From the NCBI GenBank assembly GCA_001298545.1, contig LJCX01000034.1, positions 62,001 through 126,000 on the forward strand: DNA of 64,000 nt, written 5' to 3'. The DNA comes from Actinobacteria bacterium OV320. Its GTDB lineage: Bacteria > Actinomycetota > Actinomycetes > Streptomycetales > Streptomycetaceae. Below the pieces are notes generated by a model, which did no database searches, was not told the origin of the DNA, and saw only the letters and a program-made list of their open reading frames with translations. Positions 18,217 through 27,045 of the stretch are shown here, piece by piece. The position numbers and the translations under genes were made by a program. The stretch's first letter is position 1. Each line of letters opens with the position of its first letter.

Positions 18217-18894
18217 ATGGACATCCGTCGACCGCGGCTGCCGCGCACCCGTGCCGGCCGGCGACGGCTGGTGCAGGCCGTGATGGCCGGGTGCGTGCTC
18301 GCGCTGCTGCCGGCCACCTGGCTGTACGTCTCCACGGCCGACCGGCTCGGTACGACCGCCGACGCGCCGCGCACCGAGGTCGCCGTCGTGTTCGGCGCCG
18401 GTCTGTGGGACGGCGAGCCCTCGCCGTATCTCGCGCACCGGCTGGACGCGGCGGCGAAGCTGTACCGGGAGGGCCGTATCGAGGTCGTGCTCGTGACAGG
18501 GGACAACAGCCGCGAGGACTACGACGAGCCCGACGCCATGCGTACCTATCTGACCCGGCACGGGGTGCCCGGCGCGCGGATCGTCAGCGACTACGCCGGT
18601 TTCGACACCTGGGACTCCTGCGTCCGCGCCAAGAAGATCTTCGGCGTCGACAAGGCCGTGCTGATCAGCCAGGACTTCCACATCCGGCGGGCCGTCGCCC
18701 TGTGCGAGGCGGCGGGGGTGGACTCGTACGGCGTCGGGGTCGCCGCCAAACACGACGTGACCTGGTACTACGGGGGCACCCGGGAGATCCTCGCGGCCGG
18801 CAAGGCGGCCCTGGACGCGGTGTTCGAGCCGGACCCCAGGTTCCTCGGACCGAAGGAACCGGGAGTGACGAGGGCCCTCGCCGACGACCGGTGA
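18217..18894 (+). CDS. SanA/YdcF-like DUF218 membrane protein
   Basis: A 225-residue protein with a basic N-terminus, one membrane segment (VQAVMAGCVLALLPATWLYV, about residues 18-38) and an external DUF218 domain. Family blocks are AVVFGAGLWDGEPSPYLAHR, VLVTGDNSREDYDEPDAMR and LISQDFHIRRAVALCEAAGV. SanA of E. coli affects envelope permeability to vancomycin; the biochemical activity of the family is unknown. The ATG at 18217 follows GGGGGAT; longer in-frame starts read through non-conserved Ser/Arg-rich sequence. Confidence 0.85.
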   Translation: MDIRRPRLPRTRAGRRRLVQAVMAGCVLALLPATWLYVSTADRLGTTADAPRTEVAVVFGAGLWDGEPSPYLAHRLDAAAKLYREGRIEVVLVTGDNSREDYDEPDAMRTYLTRHGVPGARIVSDYAGFDTWDSCVRAKKIFGVDKAVLISQDFHIRRAVALCEAAGVDSYGVGVAAKHDVTWYYGGTREILAAGKAALDAVFEPDPRFLGPKEPGVTRALADDR

Positions 18895-19009
18895 GGTGGC
18901 GGGTGGGGCGGTAGGTGAGGCAGCGGGTGCGCGACGCGCGCGGCGGTCCCGCCGCGCAGGGCGCCTCACGGTGGGTCCGGTCCGGTGAGGAGGGCACCAC
19001 CACACCGCC

Positions 19010-19047
19010 GTAACAGGAGACCGCACGGCGCGTAACACGGCCGAAGC
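19010..19047 (+). promoter_or_regulatory. GlnR-type box ahead of the nitrate reductase gene
   Basis: Four 5-mers at strict 11-base spacing: GTAAC (19010), CCGCA (19021), GTAAC (19032) and GAAGC (19043). This matches the published gTnAc-n6-GaAAc-n6-GtnAC-n6-GAAAc layout except for a poor second box. It lies only 12 bases before the start codon, which is unusually close. Control by GlnR is inferred from the pattern. Confidence 0.55.
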
Positions 19048-19059
19048 ACGCTGGAGCGT

Positions 19060-21417
19060 ATGCCGACCACTTCGACGCCCACCCACTGCCCGTACTGCGC
19101 CCTGCAGTGCGGGATGGCCCTGTCGCCCCTGCCCACGGGGGGCGTCGAGGTGGTCGAGCGCCCGGACTTCCCGGTGAACCGGGGCGCGCTGTGCGGCAAG
19201 GGCCGTACGGCGCCCGCGGTGCTCTCCTCCCGGGTACGGCTGACCTCCCCGTTGGTACGGTCCGGCGATGCGCTCGTGCCGGCCACCTGGGAGGAGGCAC
19301 TGGACCGGATCGCCGGGGAGCTCGGCAGGGTGCGCTCCGAGCACGGTGCCGACGCGCTCGGCGTGTTCGGCGGGGGCGGACTGACGAACGAGAAGGCCTA
19401 CACGCTCGGCAAGTTCGCGCGGGTCGTGCTCGGTACCTCGCAGATCGACTACAACGGCCGGTTCTGCATGTCGTCCGCGGCGGCGGCCGGCATCAAGGCG
19501 TTCGGGCTCGACCGGGGACTCCCCTTCCCGCTGGAGGACATCCCGCGGACGGGGTGCGTGATCCTGGTCGGATCCAACCTCGCGGAGACCATGCCGCCCG
19601 CTCTGCGGTTCTTCAACGAGCTGCGGGAGAACGGCGGCACGCTGATCGTGATCGACCCGCGCCGCACGAAGACCGCCGAGCAGGCCGACCTGCACCTCGC
19701 GCCCCGGCCGGGAACGGATCTCGCGCTGGCGCTGGGTCTGCTGCACCTGATCGTCGCCGAGGGGCGGGTCGACGAGGAGTACGTACGGGAACGGACCACC
19801 GGCTGGGAGGACGCGCGGGCGGCCGCCATGGCGCACTGGCCGGAGTACGTGGAGCGGATCACGGGGGTGTCCGTTCCACAACTCCGGGAGACCGTACGGC
19901 TGTTCTGCGAACCAGAGGCCGCGATGGTGCTCACCGCACGCGGGCCCGAGCAGCAGTCCAAGGGCACCGACACGGTCGGCGCGTGGATCAACCTCTGCCT
20001 CGCGACGGGACGGGCCGGGCGGCCGCTCAGCGGCTACGGCTGTCTGACCGGGCAGGGCAACGGACAGGGCGGGCGCGAGCACGGCCAGAAGGCCGACCAG
20101 CTGCCCGGCTACCGCAAGCTGGACGACCCGGCGGCCCGACGGCACGTCGCCGAGGTGTGGGGCGTCGACCCGGACTCGCTGCCCGGCCCCGGTCGCAGCG
20201 CGTACGAGCTGCTGGACGCGCTGGGGTCCGACGTCCGGTCGCTGCTGCTGATGGGGTCGAACCCGGTGGTCTCGGCGCCGCACGCCGCGCACATCGAGGA
20301 GCGCATCAAGTCCCTCGAGTTCCTCGCCGTCTGTGATGTCGTCCTGTCCGAGACGGCGGCCCTCGCGGACGTCGTCCTGCCGGTCACCCAGTGGGCGGAG
20401 GAGACGGGGACGACGACCAGCCTGGAGGGCCGGGTCCTGCTGCGCCGCCGGGCGATCACCGCCCCGGAGGGCGTACGGAGCGACCTGGAGGTCCTGCACG
20501 AGCTGGCGGCTCGACTCGGCGTCGAGAAGGGCTTCCCGACCGACCCCGAGGAGGTCTTCGAGGAACTCCGCCGAGCCAGCGCGGGCGGCGTCGCGGACTA
20601 CTCCGGCATCACGTACGCGCGCCTGATGGAGGAGAGCGGGGCCGGGGTGTTCTGGCCCTGCCCGGCGGAGCCGGAGACGGACGGCGAGGCGGGGACCGGG
20701 GGGAGTGCGGGTGCCGGGGGCGATGCGGTGACCGACGGAGACGAGAAGGGCGGCGACCGGCGGCTCGGTGCGGCGGCCGGCAGCGAGCCGGGGGCCGGGG
20801 ATCGCGCGGAGGCCGGGGATCGGGCGGGCGCCGGGGATCGGGCGGTGGCCGAGGGCGATGCGCCGACCGTCGGGGACGAAGAGGGCGCCGAGGGAAGCGA
20901 GGGCGCCGACGGAGGCAAGGGAAGCGAAGGAGGCCGGCCGGGGCACCGGCCGGCGGCGGCCGGTACGCCTCGGCTCTTTCTCGACCGGTTCGCCACGGAG
21001 GACGGACGGGCGCGCTTCGTGCCGGTCTCGCACCGGCCCAACGCCGAGGAACCGGACGACGACTACCCCGTCCTGCTCACCACCGGGCGGGTCGTGTCGC
21101 AGTACCAGTCCGGCGCCCAGACCCGCCGCGTGGACGAGCTGAACGCCGCCGCGCCCGGCCCGTTCGTGGAGCTGCACCCCCGGCTGGCGGCGCGGCTCGG
21201 AGCGTCCGAGGGCGACCCGCTGGCCGTGGTGTCGCGACGCGGACGCGCGGTGGCCCCGGCCCGGATCACCACCGGGATCCGCCCCGACACCGTCTTCATG
21301 CCGTTCCACTGGCCGGGCGAGGGCCGCGCCAACACGCTGACCAACCCGGCGCTGGACCCGACCTCGCGCATGCCGGAGTTCAAGGTGTGCGCGGTGCGGG
21401 TGGAGATCGCCGGGTAA
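19060..21417 (+). CDS. nasA: assimilatory nitrate reductase catalytic subunit (NasA-like molybdopterin oxidoreductase)
   Basis: A 785-residue Mo-bis-MGD enzyme reducing nitrate to nitrite in the cytoplasm. An N-terminal [4Fe-4S] site is formed by Cys10, Cys13, Cys17 and Cys45 (CPYCALQC, then ALCGKGR). Mo-cofactor domains follow (VFGGGGLTNEKAY, YNGRFCMSSAA with the likely Mo-ligand Cys, then TGRAGRPLSGYGCLTGQGNG). The C-terminal MoCo-binding barrel is LLTTGRVVSQYQSGAQTRR to FMPFHWPGEGRANTLTNP. No Tat signal is present, fitting an assimilatory enzyme. Residues about 540-630 are a Gly/Asp/Glu/Ala low-complexity insertion with AGDRA repeats, unlike the family. A GlnR-type box precedes the gene. 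Confidence 0.9.
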   Translation: MPTTSTPTHCPYCALQCGMALSPLPTGGVEVVERPDFPVNRGALCGKGRTAPAVLSSRVRLTSPLVRSGDALVPATWEEALDRIAGELGRVRSEHGADALGVFGGGGLTNEKAYTLGKFARVVLGTSQIDYNGRFCMSSAAAAGIKAFGLDRGLPFPLEDIPRTGCVILVGSNLAETMPPALRFFNELRENGGTLIVIDPRRTKTAEQADLHLAPRPGTDLALALGLLHLIVAEGRVDEEYVRERTTGWEDARAAAMAHWPEYVERITGVSVPQLRETVRLFCEPEAAMVLTARGPEQQSKGTDTVGAWINLCLATGRAGRPLSGYGCLTGQGNGQGGREHGQKADQLPGYRKLDDPAARRHVAEVWGVDPDSLPGPGRSAYELLDALGSDVRSLLLMGSNPVVSAPHAAHIEERIKSLEFLAVCDVVLSETAALADVVLPVTQWAEETGTTTSLEGRVLLRRRAITAPEGVRSDLEVLHELAARLGVEKGFPTDPEEVFEELRRASAGGVADYSGITYARLMEESGAGVFWPCPAEPETDGEAGTGGSAGAGGDAVTDGDEKGGDRRLGAAAGSEPGAGDRAEAGDRAGAGDRAVAEGDAPTVGDEEGAEGSEGADGGKGSEGGRPGHRPAAAGTPRLFLDRFATEDGRARFVPVSHRPNAEEPDDDYPVLLTTGRVVSQYQSGAQTRRVDELNAAAPGPFVELHPRLAARLGASEGDPLAVVSRRGRAVAPARITTGIRPDTVFMPFHWPGEGRANTLTNPALDPTSRMPEFKVCAVRVEIAG

Positions 21418-21469
21418 CCGGTCGCCCGCCGCCTTCAGCCGACCGGCGACCGACGACCGGCGACCGTCG

Positions 21470-22189
21470 TCAGCCGGCTGCCGCCCAGCCCGGGATCGCG
21501 GGCAGGACCTTCTGAGCGATGCTCAGCAGGGCGGCGTCGTCCGGTCGCACGTCGTCCTGGCGCCAGATGGCGAGTTCGTAGGAGCCGCCGCCGTCCTTGG
21601 TGTCCGGGGCGACGACCAGAGCGCGGGCGATGCCACCGGGGCCGGTGTCGGACTTGCCGCCGCCGAGGTCGAAGCTGAAGGCGATCGTCTGGCTCGAGTA
21701 GAGCACCGCGGGGTGACCCAGGACCGTCTTCGACTCCGCTTCGTTCAGCAGGCCCTCCATCCCCGCGATCGGGAGGTCGTCGTAGGACCGCGAGAGCTTC
21801 ACGGTGTACGTGTCCAGTTGGACGGTCCCCTCGGGGCTGGGGATCTCGGTGCCGCTCGCCATCTTGACCGAGCCGTCACTGCCGTAGGCCGTCAGCGCGT
21901 GCTCCTGCGGTGTGCCGAGGAGCGCCGGCAGGTCCGCGCGGTTCAGCGCGGTGCACAGCTCCGTCCCGGAGACGCGCTGCGCCGCGTGCGCTTTCTCGGC
22001 GGCCTTCTTGTCCTCGTCGTCGAGGCGGCAGACCGCCGGTTTGTCGTCGGCCGCGGCCGAGGCGTCGCTCTTCTGGATCACGTACAGCCCGCCCCCGAGC
22101 GCCCCGACCACCACCAGCGCCGCGATGGCTTGAGCCCATGCGTTCGGGCCCTTCTCGGGCGCGCCAACTATCTCGGCCATGTCCCCCAT
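21470..22189 (-). CDS. membrane-anchored DUF6215-like protein
   Basis: A 239-residue protein with a short cytoplasmic start, one membrane helix (AWAQAIAALVVVGALGGGLYVI, about residues 18-38) and an extracellular domain. Visible blocks are CRLDDEDKKAAEKA, VSGTELCTALNRADLPALLG and LAIWRQDDVRPDDAALLSIA. The pattern is that of the uncharacterised actinobacterial DUF6215 group. The start is the ATG at 22189 after a GGGGGT stretch; the ATG at 22180 is an alternative. Function is unknown; the conserved Cys pair and outer-face location suggest a surface protein. Confidence 0.7.
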   Translation of the reverse strand: MGDMAEIVGAPEKGPNAWAQAIAALVVVGALGGGLYVIQKSDASAAADDKPAVCRLDDEDKKAAEKAHAAQRVSGTELCTALNRADLPALLGTPQEHALTAYGSDGSVKMASGTEIPSPEGTVQLDTYTVKLSRSYDDLPIAGMEGLLNEAESKTVLGHPAVLYSSQTIAFSFDLGGGKSDTGPGGIARALVVAPDTKDGGGSYELAIWRQDDVRPDDAALLSIAQKVLPAIPGWAAAG

Positions 22190-22269
22190 TACCCCCGGTA
22201 CCCCCTGCTCGCGCCGGATGCGCGCTGGGGGAGCGTAACGGGTGATCCAGCCACGGGGAAGCGGGTTCC

Positions 22270-22914
22270 TCACCAGTGGGTGGCATCGAGCACCCGCGCG
22301 CAGTGCGGATCCCCGCCGTCCGCCACCATCCGCTCGGCCTCCCCCCGGACCAGCGAGGGAAGCGCCGAGATCAGCGCCGTGAGCGCTCCGGTCGTCCGGA
22401 CGTCGGCGGCGGTCACCCCCGGGAGGCCGTCGGCCCGGAAGTACAGCCGCACCCGGTCCTGGTCCAGGAAGAGAAAGCCGTGCAGGAGGGGATCCGTCGA
22501 GTGGTCCTCGTCGAAGCACGTGGCCCGGACCAGGGTCCGCACCAACCGCAGCCCCCGATCGACGGCCGTCTCGTCGGCGCGCGGCACGACCGCCGGGTCC
22601 ACGGGAACGAGCGGCATCCCCATCACCGTGCCGCCCCCGGCCGGCCGGCCGCCCTCCCCGCACAGCGTGCGCAGCATCCCGATGACGTCATACGCCGTCA
22701 CACAGTCCTCACCGACGAGGAGCGGAATCTCGTAGAGCGTCAACTCCCCTGTGTCCACGGCACTCACGGGCCCGACGGCGACCCGCACGGCATCCGCGCC
22801 ACCGGGGGCGGGCAGCACCCCGCGCACGTACGACGCCCCGACGAGCGGGGCGTGAAGATGCTGAAGCACGAGGGAAATCAGGTCGGCCTGATCACGCACG
22901 GTCTCTTCGTCCAC
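22270..22914 (-). CDS. hypothetical protein
   Basis: A 214-residue, probably cytoplasmic protein. No signal peptide or membrane segment is visible, and I do not recognise a family. The sequence alternates strands and helices (VGASYVRGVLPAPGG, ELTLYEIPLLVGEDCVTAYD, LLHGFLFLDQDRVRLYFRAD). It lies 80 bases upstream of the DUF6215-like gene in the same direction, so they may be co-transcribed. Codon use looks native. Confidence 0.65.
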   Translation of the reverse strand: MDEETVRDQADLISLVLQHLHAPLVGASYVRGVLPAPGGADAVRVAVGPVSAVDTGELTLYEIPLLVGEDCVTAYDVIGMLRTLCGEGGRPAGGGTVMGMPLVPVDPAVVPRADETAVDRGLRLVRTLVRATCFDEDHSTDPLLHGFLFLDQDRVRLYFRADGLPGVTAADVRTTGALTALISALPSLVRGEAERMVADGGDPHCARVLDATHW

Positions 22915-22932
22915 GGAGGCATTGTCGACGCC

Positions 22933-22970
22933 GGCCGCCCCGGTCCCGAGGTTTCGGGTCCGGGGCGGCC
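22933..22970 (-). terminator. terminator downstream of the M4 protease gene
   Basis: Perfect 11-base GC arms (22933-22943 and 22960-22970), with further CCCG/CGGG pairing inside the loop, lie 23 bases beyond the protease stop codon and just ahead of the next minus-strand gene. Confidence 0.7.
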
Positions 22971-22992
22971 GCGTCGTGCCCTTGAGAGCGGG

Positions 22993-24639
22993 TCAGTTCA
23001 CGTTGACCGCGGTCCAGGCCGCTGCCACCGCGTTGTACTCCGTGGTGCCGGTGCCGTAGAGGTCGCGGGCCGCGTTCAGGGTGGCCGTTCTTGCCGCCGC
23101 GTAGTTCGTCGAGGACGTCATGTAGACGGTCAGGGCGCGGTACCAGATCGCGCCGAGCTTGTCGCGGCCGATGCCGGTGAGCGTCGAGCCGTTGTACGTG
23201 GGGGAGTTGTAGGTGACGCCGTTGACGGTCTTCGTGCCGCTGCCCTCCGCGAGGAGGTAGGCGAAGTGGTTGGCGACGCCGGAGGAGTAGTGGACGTCGA
23301 GGTTGCCGACCGAACTGCTCCAGTAGTCGGCGGAGTTGCCGTCCTTGCTCGGCTTGTCCATGTAGCGCAGGGCGTCCCGGCCGAAGCCGGAGCGGACGAT
23401 CTTCTCGCCGATGAGGTAGTCACCCGTGTCGGAGGAGTTCCCGGCGTAGAACTCGACCAGGCTGCCGAAGATGTCGGAGGTCGCCTCGTTCAGGCCGCCC
23501 GACTCGCCCGAGTAGGTCAGCTTGGCCGTCTTCGAGGTCACGCCGTGGGACATCTCGTGGCCGGCCACGTCCAGGGCGACCAGCGGGCCCAGCTGGGTGC
23601 CGTCACCGTCGCCGTAGGTCATGCAGAAGCAACTGTCGTCCCAGAAGGCGTTGTTGTAGCTGTTGCCGTAGTGGACGCGGTTGTAGGAGCCCTTGCCGTC
23701 GTTGCCGATGCCGTTGCGGCCGTGCACGTTCTTGTAGTAGTCCCAGGTCACGTCGGTGCCGTACTGGGCGTCGACGGCGGCCGTGGAGCGGTCCGCCGTG
23801 GCGCCGGTGCCCCAGTGGTTGTCGGTGTCCGTGAAGAGGGTCGCGGGGGCGCGGCTGATGCAGATGCCGAAGATGCACAGGTCGGTCTTGTTGGCCGCGT
23901 CGCCGGTGTACGTGTTGCCGCGGGTCGGGTCCTTGAGCTGGTACGTCGATCCCGAGAGGGTCGTCTCCAGCGGGACCGTGCCGCCGTACAGGGACTTGCC
24001 GTCGCCCGTGGCGGTCTCGATGGTGTCCCAGGCGTCGATCTGGGCGCCGGTGCGCGCGTCGGTCAGCACCGCGCGGGCGACCGGGTTGCCGAGCGTGTCC
24101 AGGGCGACGACATCGGTCCGCCAGGCCAGTTTCGGAGCGCCGTGCAGCGCGTCGACGACCAGCTGCGGCTTGGCCTTGACCTGCTTCAGCGTCTCGCCGA
24201 GGTTGGCGGCGCGCAGGGCGTTCACGGCGACGTCCGCGGCCTTGGGGGCGGACACCTTCGGGGTGATGCTCGTCAGCGAGATCGTCGCCCTCGTCGCCCG
24301 GTTCGCGCTGCGGTACGCGCCGTCGGGTGCCAGATGGACGACGAAGTCACCTCCCAGTACGGGAAGTTGGCGGTACGTGCGGTCGTAGCGGACGTGCTGC
24401 GTGCCGTCCTTGTCGACGACCACGTCACGGACGGAGGTGCCCTGCACGGAGGTGAGGCCGAGGGTCGCCGCGTAGTCGGCGAGTACCGCCGCCGCGTTGT
24501 CGAGCGCCGTCGCCCGGGTCGGCCTGTCCGCCGCGTCGGCGACCGGGGAGAGTACGGCGGCCAGGAGCGTGGCCGTGGTGGCGGCGATACCGGCGGTGGC
24601 GAGACGGGAACCTCGGACGTGCTGCCGTATCCGACTCAT
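22993..24639 (-). CDS. secreted M4-family (thermolysin-like) zinc metalloprotease
   Basis: A 548-residue preproprotease. A Sec signal peptide (residues 1-37, ending SPVADAAD) is followed by an FTP/PepSY propeptide (to about 215). The catalytic domain carries zinc ligands in HEMSH (361-365) and Glu385 in GGLNEATSDIFG, with the C-terminal helical half holding SSGVANHFAYLLAEG and the catalytic-His region. A Cys-containing stretch (CIFGICISRAP) is typical of the Streptomyces subgroup. It degrades extracellular protein after autocatalytic removal of the propeptide. The start at 24639 was chosen because the signal peptide begins there. Confidence 0.93.
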   Translation of the reverse strand: MSRIRQHVRGSRLATAGIAATTATLLAAVLSPVADAADRPTRATALDNAAAVLADYAATLGLTSVQGTSVRDVVVDKDGTQHVRYDRTYRQLPVLGGDFVVHLAPDGAYRSANRATRATISLTSITPKVSAPKAADVAVNALRAANLGETLKQVKAKPQLVVDALHGAPKLAWRTDVVALDTLGNPVARAVLTDARTGAQIDAWDTIETATGDGKSLYGGTVPLETTLSGSTYQLKDPTRGNTYTGDAANKTDLCIFGICISRAPATLFTDTDNHWGTGATADRSTAAVDAQYGTDVTWDYYKNVHGRNGIGNDGKGSYNRVHYGNSYNNAFWDDSCFCMTYGDGDGTQLGPLVALDVAGHEMSHGVTSKTAKLTYSGESGGLNEATSDIFGSLVEFYAGNSSDTGDYLIGEKIVRSGFGRDALRYMDKPSKDGNSADYWSSSVGNLDVHYSSGVANHFAYLLAEGSGTKTVNGVTYNSPTYNGSTLTGIGRDKLGAIWYRALTVYMTSSTNYAAARTATLNAARDLYGTGTTEYNAVAAAWTAVNVN

Positions 24640-24745
24640 CAGTGTCTTCGGTCTCCTCGAGAAGGCGCCGTGGGGGCGCGTGTGGGGGTGGCCTGTGGGT
24701 GGCCTGTGGAGGTGGCGCTGATGTCGTCCTGGCATTTAAGAGGCC

Positions 24746-24757
24746 ATGACATGTCAT
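24746..24757. promoter_or_regulatory. ATGACATGTCAT palindrome upstream of the protease
   Basis: A perfect 12-bp palindrome in an AT-richer stretch 106 bases upstream of the M4 protease start and 60 bases upstream of the divergent gene at 24817. It is a plausible operator for either promoter; no regulator is identified. Confidence 0.4.
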
Positions 24758-24816
24758 GTCCATAGCGCATGCGCGATGGACCGGTGAGGGGGCGGTGAGG
24801 GGAGAGAATCGTTTCC

Positions 24817-25341
24817 GTGAGCGCCCCGGAACTCCCCTTCTTCGTCTACGGCACCCTCCGCCCCGGCGAGGTCAACCACGACCTCCTCCTGCGCGGTCGC
24901 ACCCTCCGCGAGGAACCGGCCCGGCTGGCCGGGGCGGTGCTCTACCAGGGACCCGGCTATCCCTACGCGGTGGAGGAGCCGGGCGGGACGGTCGCCGGCG
25001 AACTCGTCACGCCCCTCCCCCGGGCCTACGCGCGACTGCTCGCCGAGCTCGACCGGCTGGAGGAGTACGTGCCGGGCGACCCGCGCAACCTGTACGAGCG
25101 GGTCGAGCGCGAGGTGGCAGTGCCACCGGTGACGACGGTGGCAAGGGGTGGCGATGGGCATGGAGATGGACGTGGAGATGGGGAGGATGAGGGAGAGGGA
25201 GCGGCCCTTCGGGGAGCGGCCCTTCGGGGTGCCGGTCCTGTCGTCCGTGCCTGGGTGTACGTCGCCGCGCCCGCCGTCGCCGACCGTCTGCGAGCCCGGG
25301 GCAAGCTGATCGAGAGCGGGGACTGGCTCACCCGGCGGTGA
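24817..25341 (+). CDS. gamma-glutamylcyclotransferase-fold (AIG2-like) protein
   Basis: A 174-residue protein with the family N-terminus FVYGTLRPGEVNHDLL. GPGYPYAVEEPGGTVAGEL and LDRLEEYVPGDPRNLYERV carry the conserved acidic catalytic region of GGACT enzymes. The C-terminal half is interrupted by a repetitive insert (GDGHGDGRGDGEDEGEG, then ALRGAALRG) absent from usual relatives. The substrate could be a gamma-glutamyl amine or peptide. The start is the GTG at 24817, and the gene is divergent from the protease. Confidence 0.78.
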   Translation: MSAPELPFFVYGTLRPGEVNHDLLLRGRTLREEPARLAGAVLYQGPGYPYAVEEPGGTVAGELVTPLPRAYARLLAELDRLEEYVPGDPRNLYERVEREVAVPPVTTVARGGDGHGDGRGDGEDEGEGAALRGAALRGAGPVVRAWVYVAAPAVADRLRARGKLIESGDWLTRR

Positions 25342-25656
25342 CCCCACCCGGCCCCACGGCGGTGATCTCACCCGGCGGCCCGGCGGGGATCTCGCCCGGA
25401 CCCGCGACAGCCGTCGGCCCGTACCGGCGCGGCCACCCACCGGCGGCGGTCACCCGTTCACCCGCCCCGTGCGCGCTTTTCCGTGCCGAGCCGTCCGCAC
25501 GCCGGTGACCTGGTGAAACCCTCGTCGGGCCACCCGACCGCGCGCGCATCTGACACCCATTCATCCCATTCCTGACGCTCCCTCAGGAAGCGCGCTCGCC
25601 GCGCTGCGACTTACCTCGGAAGGGCAGGGAGACTCGAAGAGCTCGAAGGAGCACCG
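25342..25656. other. intergenic region (315 bp), no gene seen
   Basis: G+C-rich non-coding DNA with two copies of an ACCCGGCGG-type motif near 25330-25400 and no convincing ORF. The last 60 bases hold an AGGAAGCGCG / CGCGCT inverted element and GGAGCACC, a ribosome site for the gene at 25657. Confidence 0.4.
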
Positions 25657-26256
25657 ATGCGACGCACCGCCCGTCGTACCGCACGTCGTGCCGCGCATGT
25701 GCTGACCGGTACCGCGCTCACCGTCATCACCACGGCCGGGTTCGCCGCACCCGCTCAGGGCGCCGGTGCCGGCACCGATGCCGGTGCCCGTGTCAGTGCC
25801 GGCGCCGGTTCCGGTACCCGTGCCGGGAGTCTGGAGGTGTATCCGTCCACCGCGGTGCCGGGCGGGCAGGTCTCGGTGAAGACGGCGGCGTGCGGCGACG
25901 GCGGAGCGGCGACGGGCGACGCCGGGGCGGTGGGCGCCGGCCGCTTCCCACTGGCGCCCGGCGCGCACGAGGGCGAGGCGATCGGACAGTTCCGGGTGCC
26001 GCCGAGCGCGCAGCCGGGAACGTACGAGATCGTCGCGGAGTGCGCCGCGGGCGGGCGGCGCGTCACCGGGGACCTGGTGGTCGTGCTGGCCTCCGACCGG
26101 CAGCCGGTGCATCCGCGAGGAAGTGTGAAGACGGGGGTCGGCGGCGCACTGGGCCCCGACCCCGTACAGACCGCGGCCGGTGTGGCGGCTCTCGCCGTCG
26201 CCGCCGCGGGCGGTACCTGGCTCCTGCATCGCCGGGCGAGAGGCGACGGGATCTGA
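25657..26256 (+). CDS. secreted membrane-anchored protein, sortase neighbour
   Basis: A 199-residue protein with an Arg-rich signal peptide (ends near AAPAQGAG), a Gly/Ala/Thr low-complexity linker (GAGTDAGARVSAGAGSGT), a small beta domain (LEVYPSTAVPGGQVSVKTAA to TYEIVAECAAGGRRVTGDLV), and a C-terminal membrane helix with a RRARGDGI tail. No LPXTG-type motif is visible before the helix, so it is probably held by the membrane rather than cleaved. Like other actinobacterial proteins of this layout it sits directly upstream of a class F sortase, which suggests a shared surface task. Confidence 0.75.
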   Translation: MRRTARRTARRAAHVLTGTALTVITTAGFAAPAQGAGAGTDAGARVSAGAGSGTRAGSLEVYPSTAVPGGQVSVKTAACGDGGAATGDAGAVGAGRFPLAPGAHEGEAIGQFRVPPSAQPGTYEIVAECAAGGRRVTGDLVVVLASDRQPVHPRGSVKTGVGGALGPDPVQTAAGVAALAVAAAGGTWLLHRRARGDGI

Positions 26257-26418
26257 CGGACACCCTCCGCTGTCCGTCCGCCGGTACCGCATGTCCCCTC
26301 CCCCTCCGGGCCCGACGCCCCTCGCGGCCCGGAGGGGGAACGGGGTGAACGAGGTTCCCCCTGACCAGGAAATTCACGGAAAGCGTCCACGCGAAGAGTC
26401 ACGCAGAAGGGTCCTGGG

Positions 26419-27045
26419 ATGCGCAGGGTCGGCAACACCGCCATAGCGGCCGTCACCGTCATCGCTCTCGGCGGCGGCGCGTGGCTGCTGCACAGCGGCG
26501 CCGAGACACACGCTCCGCCGCAGCCGTCCGCGGCCCAGGCCCACTCGGCCGGTCCGGACGTACGGGGCCGGTCCGCCCCGGCGCTGCCGCCCTCCCCTCC
26601 CGACCGCGTCCGCATCCCCGCGATCCATGTGGACGCCCCGCTGACGGGCCTCGCGCTCACTCCGTCGGGCAGCCTCGGCGTCCCGCCCGCCGAGAAGAAG
26701 AACCTGGCCGGCTGGTACGAGGCCGGCACCACTCCCGGCGAGACGGGCACCGCGATCGTCGCCGGCCATGTCGACAACGCCGACGGCCCCGCCGTCTTCT
26801 ACGACCTGGGCGCCCTGCGCAAGGGCAGTGCCATCGAGGTGGACCGGCGCGACGGAAGCGTCGCGGTGTTCACCGTGGACGCCGTCGAGGTCTACCAGGC
26901 ACGCGACTTTCCCGACGAGAAGGTGTACGGGGCGGCGAGCAGGCCGGAGCTGCGGGTGATCACCTGCGGCGGGGGTTATACGAAGTCGACCGGCTATCAG
27001 GGGAACGTCGTCGTCTTCGCGCATCTCACGTCCTCGCGCGCCTGA
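26419..27045 (+). CDS. class F sortase
   Basis: A 208-residue membrane-anchored transpeptidase-like protein: an N-terminal hydrophobic segment (residues 6-25), a Pro/Ala linker, then the sortase barrel. The catalytic His is at 117 (IVAGHVDN) and Cys at 183 (RVITCGGGY). The residue that usually supplies the catalytic Arg, in the YRDN-like segment, reads YQGN here (Gln194), so activity may be altered or the Arg comes from elsewhere. The start is the ATG at 26419. It lies 162 bases after the surface protein gene and likely forms a unit with it. Confidence 0.85.
   Translation: MRRVGNTAIAAVTVIALGGGAWLLHSGAETHAPPQPSAAQAHSAGPDVRGRSAPALPPSPPDRVRIPAIHVDAPLTGLALTPSGSLGVPPAEKKNLAGWYEAGTTPGETGTAIVAGHVDNADGPAVFYDLGALRKGSAIEVDRRDGSVAVFTVDAVEVYQARDFPDEKVYGAASRPELRVITCGGGYTKSTGYQGNVVVFAHLTSSRA

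Noticed and set aside
18133..21309. Very long minus-strand ORF (1058 codons) opposite the SanA-like and nitrate reductase genes
   Set aside because: Antisense frame of high-G+C genes: composition is Arg/His/Gly/Pro-rich with no domain, and the plus-strand genes have clear motifs.
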